A stretch of 64,000 nt of DNA from Chryseobacterium glaciei (GTDB lineage: Bacteria; Bacteroidota; Bacteroidia; Flavobacteriales; Weeksellaceae), in the NCBI RefSeq assembly GCF_001648155.1, contig NZ_CP015199.1, positions 1,746,501 to 1,810,500 of the forward strand, given 5' to 3'. Below are positions 60,767-64,000 of this stretch, in pieces. Under the pieces are notes generated by a model. The model saw only the letters and a program-made list of their open reading frames with translations. It was not told the origin of the DNA and did not search any database. The position numbers were made by a program, and so were the translations under genes. Positions within the stretch are counted from its first letter, which is position 1. Each line of letters opens with the position of its first letter.

Positions 60767-60854
60767 TAAGTAATGTGCAATAGGTAATATTTTTAACTTC
60801 GTTAATTTATTATTTATATATTCATCATTACTCATTACCAATTACTCATTACCC
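60761..60854. repeat. Long inverted repeat of TAATGAGTAAT-type units
   Basis: Left part (about 60761-60790) has GTAATAAGTAATG and TAGGTAAT; right part (60822-60854) has CATTACTCATTACC twice. The halves are complementary and could form a large AT-rich hairpin in the mRNA between the RapZ-C and MurU-like genes. Elements of this type are scattered in Bacteroidota intergenic regions. Confidence 0.6.
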
Positions 60855-60861
60855 ATAAAAT

Positions 60862-61575
60862 ATGAAGGCTTTAATTTTTGCAGCAGGAAAAGGTACCCGT
60901 CTGAAACCTTTTACAGATCATCATCCAAAAGCTTTGGCTAAGGTAAATGGCATTCCGCTTTTAGAAAGAAATATAACTTATCTTAAAAGTTTTGGAATCA
61001 CGGATTTTGTCATTAACATCCATCATTTTGGAGATCAGATAGTTGAATTTTTAAAGAAAAACAATAATTTCAATTGCAATATTGAAGTTTCGGATGAAGC
61101 CAATGAATTGTTGGAGACCGGCGGTGGTTTGATTTTTGCTAGAAGATTCCTTGATCATGGGGAAGATTTTTTAATCATGAATGCTGATATTTTAACAGAT
61201 ATAAACATCACTGATCTTGTAAACTATCACAAAAAGATAAAAGATTTCGCTACTTTAGCCGTTTCGGATAGGGAAAGTTCAAGAAAATTACTTTTCAATG
61301 ATGAACTGGTTTTAAGAGGCTGGCTCAATGTCCAAACCGGCGAACAAAGACTTGCAGAATTTAATAAAGGATTCAAGGCGTTGGCTTTTAGCGGCGTGCA
61401 TTGTATCAACCCTATCATTTTTAATAAAATAAAAAGAACAGGCAAATTTTCTATTATGGAAGAATATCTGGATCTGATGCATACCGAGAAAATACACGGT
61501 TTTGTACACGACAACATCCTGGTGGATGTGGGAAGACCAGAATCTATAATAGTAGCCGAAAAACATTTTAAATAA
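60862..61575 (+). CDS. Sugar-1-phosphate nucleotidyltransferase, MurU-like
   Basis: 237 residues. AAGKGTRLKPFTDHHPKALA at 7-26 is the NTP-binding signature with the catalytic Arg and Lys; NINIHHFGD-like text (VINIHHFGDQI), ETGGGLIFARRFL and MNADILTDI follow, and the C-terminus DVGRPESI is that of MurU-type enzymes. With the AmgK-like kinase two genes upstream it would make UDP-MurNAc from MurNAc-1-phosphate, bypassing de novo synthesis. GlcNAc-1-P, mannose-1-P or glucose-1-P remain possible substrates. Confidence 0.85.
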   Translation: MKALIFAAGKGTRLKPFTDHHPKALAKVNGIPLLERNITYLKSFGITDFVINIHHFGDQIVEFLKKNNNFNCNIEVSDEANELLETGGGLIFARRFLDHGEDFLIMNADILTDINITDLVNYHKKIKDFATLAVSDRESSRKLLFNDELVLRGWLNVQTGEQRLAEFNKGFKALAFSGVHCINPIIFNKIKRTGKFSIMEEYLDLMHTEKIHGFVHDNILVDVGRPESIIVAEKHFK

Positions 61576-61580
61576 TCTTC

Positions 61581-62336
61581 ATGATGGAACTTGATGGAAC
61601 GAGAGATGAAAGTTTGGTAAATCCGGAACTTGATATTAACGAAACAAAACTTCACAATAGTTTAAAACAAAAAGCCTGGGACGAGATCATTACCAAGGAT
61701 AGTTGGATGGTTTTCAAGGTGATGGCGGAATTTGTAGACGGTTATGAAAAACTGGCTAAAATTGGCCCATGTGTGTCTATTTTTGGGTCTGCAAGGCTAA
61801 AGCCCGAAAGCAAATATTACGAAATGGCCGTAGAAATTGCCGAGAAAATCACAAAAATCGGTTTCGGAATCATCACCGGAGGCGGTCCAGGAATTATGGA
61901 GGCCGGAAATAAAGGTGCTTTCAATGCAAAAGGAAAATCGATCGGTTTAAATATTGATCTGCCTTTTGAGCAGCATTTCAATCCTTATATCAACAAGTCT
62001 TATTCAATGAATTTTGATTACTTCTTCGTAAGAAAAGTAATGTTCGTAAAATATTCTCAAGGTTTTGTCGTAATGCCGGGAGGATTCGGTACCTTGGACG
62101 AGCTTACGGAAGCAATGACGTTAATTCAAACCAACAAAATAGGGAAATTCCCAATCGTTTTGGTAGGATCTGAATTTTGGGGCGGATTACTGGATTGGTT
62201 TAAAGCAACTTTGTTAAAAGAAAAAATGATCGCAGAAGATGATCTTGATCTTTACAGAGTGGTAGACACGGCTGACGAAGCTGTTGCACATATCAAAGCG
62301 TTTTACGATAAGTATTCTGTGAACGTAAATTTTTAA
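61581..62336 (+). CDS. LOG family protein (Rossmann fold, TIGR00730-type)
   Basis: 251 residues. VSIFGSARL, the GGGPGIMEAGNKGA block and PGGFGTLDELTEAMTLIQ are the LOG signatures; PGGxGTxxE with Glu binds the ribose phosphate in enzymes that release cytokinins or AMP-derived bases from nucleoside monophosphates. In bacteria many are nucleotide 5'-monophosphate nucleosidases. It begins 5 nt after the MurU-like gene, so it is co-transcribed with the sugar salvage genes. Two adjacent ATG codons make the start uncertain by one residue. Confidence 0.9.
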   Translation: MMELDGTRDESLVNPELDINETKLHNSLKQKAWDEIITKDSWMVFKVMAEFVDGYEKLAKIGPCVSIFGSARLKPESKYYEMAVEIAEKITKIGFGIITGGGPGIMEAGNKGAFNAKGKSIGLNIDLPFEQHFNPYINKSYSMNFDYFFVRKVMFVKYSQGFVVMPGGFGTLDELTEAMTLIQTNKIGKFPIVLVGSEFWGGLLDWFKATLLKEKMIAEDDLDLYRVVDTADEAVAHIKAFYDKYSVNVNF

Positions 62337-62394
62337 TTGGCATATTATTTGTGAACTATAAACTACAAACATGATTGTAAATCTATTAATTAAA

Positions 62395-62865
62395 ATGAAA
62401 AAACTTATATATATATCAGGAATATTAACATTTTTTACGTTAATGAGTTTCATGAATGTAGACTTTTTCTCTTCAATGACTAAAGTTGATTATATTGATG
62501 GAAGCAAGACGTTGAAGTTTACCACAAAGATGAATACGAACCATATTTCGGATGCCATAAAAATAAATCCTAACACAGCAGGATTTGAAGCAGAAGTAAA
62601 GAAATATGTAAATAATAACTTTGACGTGTACGTTAATGGCTCTCCAAAGACAATTACCTTCACAGGTAGCCAGGTAAGCGGAGAAACAGTTTGGGTATAT
62701 TTTGAAACCAGCGGAGTTTCAGACATAAGTACCATGAAAATTAAAAATACAATACTTTTAAGCGCTTTTCCAAAGCAGATTAACTTGGTTAATATTGCTT
62801 ATAAAGGAAGTCAGAAAACAATGAACTTCCAACGAGGAAAAGAAGTGAATGAAGTTTCTTTTTAA
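62395..62865 (+). CDS. Small exported protein, DUF6702-like
   Basis: 156 residues from the ATG at 62395; an earlier in-frame ATG at 62371 lacks a better signal. An N-terminal hydrophobic stretch (MKKLIYISGILTFFTLMSFM) is a signal peptide. The mature part (TKVDYIDGSKTLKFTTKMNT, then VNGSPKTITFTGSQVSGETV) alternates beta strands in the way of the DUF6702 family of Bacteroidota. It follows the LOG gene by about 58 nt and has a terminator. Function unknown; family call moderate. Confidence 0.7.
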   Translation: MKKLIYISGILTFFTLMSFMNVDFFSSMTKVDYIDGSKTLKFTTKMNTNHISDAIKINPNTAGFEAEVKKYVNNNFDVYVNGSPKTITFTGSQVSGETVWVYFETSGVSDISTMKIKNTILLSAFPKQINLVNIAYKGSQKTMNFQRGKEVNEVSF

Positions 62866-62891
62866 AAGAAAAAATTTAGTTTAAATAATAG

Positions 62892-62919
62892 ACCACTGTT
62901 TTTTGCAGTGGTTTTTTTT
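62892..62919 (+). terminator. Terminator after the DUF6702-like gene
   Basis: Arms ACCACTG (62892-62898) and CAGTGGT (62906-62912), loop of seven, then an eight-base T run. Confidence 0.9.
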
Positions 62920-62934
62920 GTTAAGATTTAGATT

Positions 62935-63432
62935 ATGAAATATTATTTATTAAACAATAAACAGACTGTATTCTTTTATGCATTTTTTAGGCAGATCGAT
63001 TTATCATTAGATAGATCGAGATGGACATCCTTTAATGATTTACAATATTACTACTCCGATAAAATTTCTCCGGAACATGTAATTAAATATTCTGACAATA
63101 TTCCTTTTGAAGAAAAATCAATAACAAGAATTAATAAATTTAAGTTTTTTTTCAAAAAAGGATTAAGAGAAGAAGAATTTGAATATTTCAAGAATCTTCT
63201 ATTATTATTTGATAAATTTCTTAAATCTAATGAGATAAATTACATTATACAGATGGAAAAATTAAGAATAGATATAGCAGTATTTTACAATAACGTCTTG
63301 GGTTCAAAAATGTCAAGAAAAGACTTGAAAAGAACAATGAAAATTGAGCATTATTACCAAAACCCTTTAATACAAACCATTGAATTAAAAGAATTCGTAC
63401 CAAATGATTTTGAAGATAAATTAATAGTTTAA
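62935..63432 (+). CDS. Hypothetical protein, unknown family
   Basis: 165 residues, highly charged and rich in Lys, Phe and Tyr, predicted mostly helical (FKFFFKKGLREEEFEYFKNL, SRKDLKRTMKIEHYYQN). No signal peptide or membrane segment. It lies between two terminators, so it has its own promoter, and its base composition is more AT-rich than the operon upstream. Nothing recognisable in motif or neighbours; possibly lineage-specific. Confidence 0.6.
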   Translation: MKYYLLNNKQTVFFYAFFRQIDLSLDRSRWTSFNDLQYYYSDKISPEHVIKYSDNIPFEEKSITRINKFKFFFKKGLREEEFEYFKNLLLLFDKFLKSNEINYIIQMEKLRIDIAVFYNNVLGSKMSRKDLKRTMKIEHYYQNPLIQTIELKEFVPNDFEDKLIV

Positions 63433-63442
63433 AATTATGATA

Positions 63443-63480
63443 AACAATAAATCCGCCTCATTGCTGAGACGGATTCGTTT
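63443..63480. terminator. Bidirectional terminator between convergent genes
   Basis: AATCCGCCTCA (63450-63460) pairs with TGAGACGGATT (63465-63475) with one mismatch around a four-base loop, flanked by AAAC on the left and GTTT on the right. It lies between the rightward gene ending at 63432 and the leftward gene ending at 63520. Confidence 0.8.
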
Positions 63481-63519
63481 ATTTATATAAGAATATTGCT
63501 ATTCTAAACTATATTGATA

Positions 63520-64000
63520 TTACTCAATTCTGATATTATCAATCTGAAGATCATAATTTCCTGAAGTACCTGTTTTGATCGCAAACATATCTTTTCCAGC
63601 AGTTAGGTTAAGATCTGTTAAACCTGTAAGATTTAACTCAACCAGTCTCCATTGTCCATTTGTATTGATTGATCCTGTATATGCGTTAGCACTTTCAGTA
63701 TCTAAAATCGCACCAGTTGTAAATGTTCCTAGGTTGAATGTATAGAAGACAGGCGTACTACCCGTTGTTTTATATACGTTGAAAGAAAGCGATTTTCCTG
63801 TTGCTGTACCTTTGATATAAAACGTAATTCTTTTCGGAACTGCAGGCAATCCTGTAGCAGCCGTAGAGGTAAATACATAATCGTTTGCTGTAGGAATCCC
63901 TTTAATCTGAAGTGAATTTGTTCCGTTAAATCCTAAACCAGTACCTTGAGTTGCATAAGGCTTAAGTCCGAAACTATTTACACCTGATAAGAAAGTCGCC
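63520..64000 (-). CDS. Secreted-type protein, C-terminal part (cut by window edge)
   Basis: The leftward frame is open from 63999 to the stop at 63520, about 159 residues, with no start in view. The visible part (NGTNSLQIKGIPTANDYVF, FYIKGTATGKSLSFNVYK, QWRLVELNLTGL, ending NYDLQIDNIRIE) reads as a jelly-roll domain like those of carbohydrate-binding or choice-of-anchor modules in Bacteroidota surface proteins and lipoproteins. No T9SS sorting domain follows it. The rest of the protein lies beyond 64000, so overall function cannot be given. Confidence 0.7.
   Translation of the reverse strand, partial: ATFLSGVNSFGLKPYATQGTGLGFNGTNSLQIKGIPTANDYVFTSTAATGLPAVPKRITFYIKGTATGKSLSFNVYKTTGSTPVFYTFNLGTFTTGAILDTESANAYTGSINTNGQWRLVELNLTGLTDLNLTAGKDMFAIKTGTSGNYDLQIDNIRIE

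Overview
The window looks like a chromosomal segment of a Chryseobacterium-like member of the Flavobacteriia (phylum Bacteroidota). It is AT-rich. Many genes are preceded by the flavobacterial -7 box TAnnTTTG. It encodes secreted proteins carrying type IX secretion system (T9SS) type A and type B C-terminal sorting domains, an exosortase of the XrtF type, secreted proteins whose mature N-terminus begins QVG(I/V), a bacterial GH3 protein, and lipoproteins with SC-type lipoboxes. The genus is an inference; the class is well supported. No tRNA, rRNA, insertion sequence, integrase or CRISPR array was seen.

Region 1 (1-11,122) is a surface-polysaccharide locus built from two divergent transcription units. 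Leftward from 6,749 run a methyltransferase, an MBOAT O-acyltransferase, an SGNH-like membrane protein, an FkbH-like HAD protein, a second methyltransferase, an acyl carrier protein, a VOC-fold protein and a second, cut-off MBOAT gene. Rightward from 6,848 run a GT2 glycosyltransferase, two GT4 glycosyltransferases and two left-handed beta-helix acyltransferases. Together they suggest a glycan that is assembled, O-acetylated and decorated with an unusual carrier-protein-borne acyl group (possibly glyceroyl or O-methyl-glyceroyl).

Region 2 (11,581-25,324) holds a 1,532-residue T9SS cargo protein with two FISUMP-like units, a carbonic anhydrase / small protein / SulP transporter / carbonic anhydrase group that looks like a bicarbonate handling module, pth, two related lipoproteins, and a tight operon of three related QVG-type secreted proteins. 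Region 3 (25,913-33,794) holds mfd, small secreted or lipoproteins, a GH3 family enzyme and an MFS transporter.

Region 4 (33,885-47,752) is dominated by five paralogous T9SS type B cargo proteins of 666-754 residues, two with a PPC-like N-terminus and three with an L-type-lectin-like N-terminus. dnaB and rnhA sit between them. Most are separately transcribed and each is followed by its own strong hairpin terminator. Region 5 (47,882-57,106) holds a nitroreductase, nadB and nadC around an unknown membrane protein, a TonB-dependent receptor, asd and a CDF metal exporter. Region 6 (57,321-64,000) holds another QVG-type protein, the xrtF pair, a likely amino-sugar (MurNAc) recycling operon of AmgK-like kinase, RapZ-C-like protein, MurU-like nucleotidyltransferase and LOG protein, two small unknown proteins and the end of a further secreted protein cut by the window edge.

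The observations most worth following are the FkbH/ACP/MBOAT acyl-decoration cassette, the stand-alone RapZ-C protein inside an amino-sugar salvage operon, the mosaic T9SS cargo family, a set of genes whose -7 box lies exactly 4 nt before the start codon (predicted leaderless mRNAs), and three identical ACTTAAGT palindromes between dnaB and rnhA.
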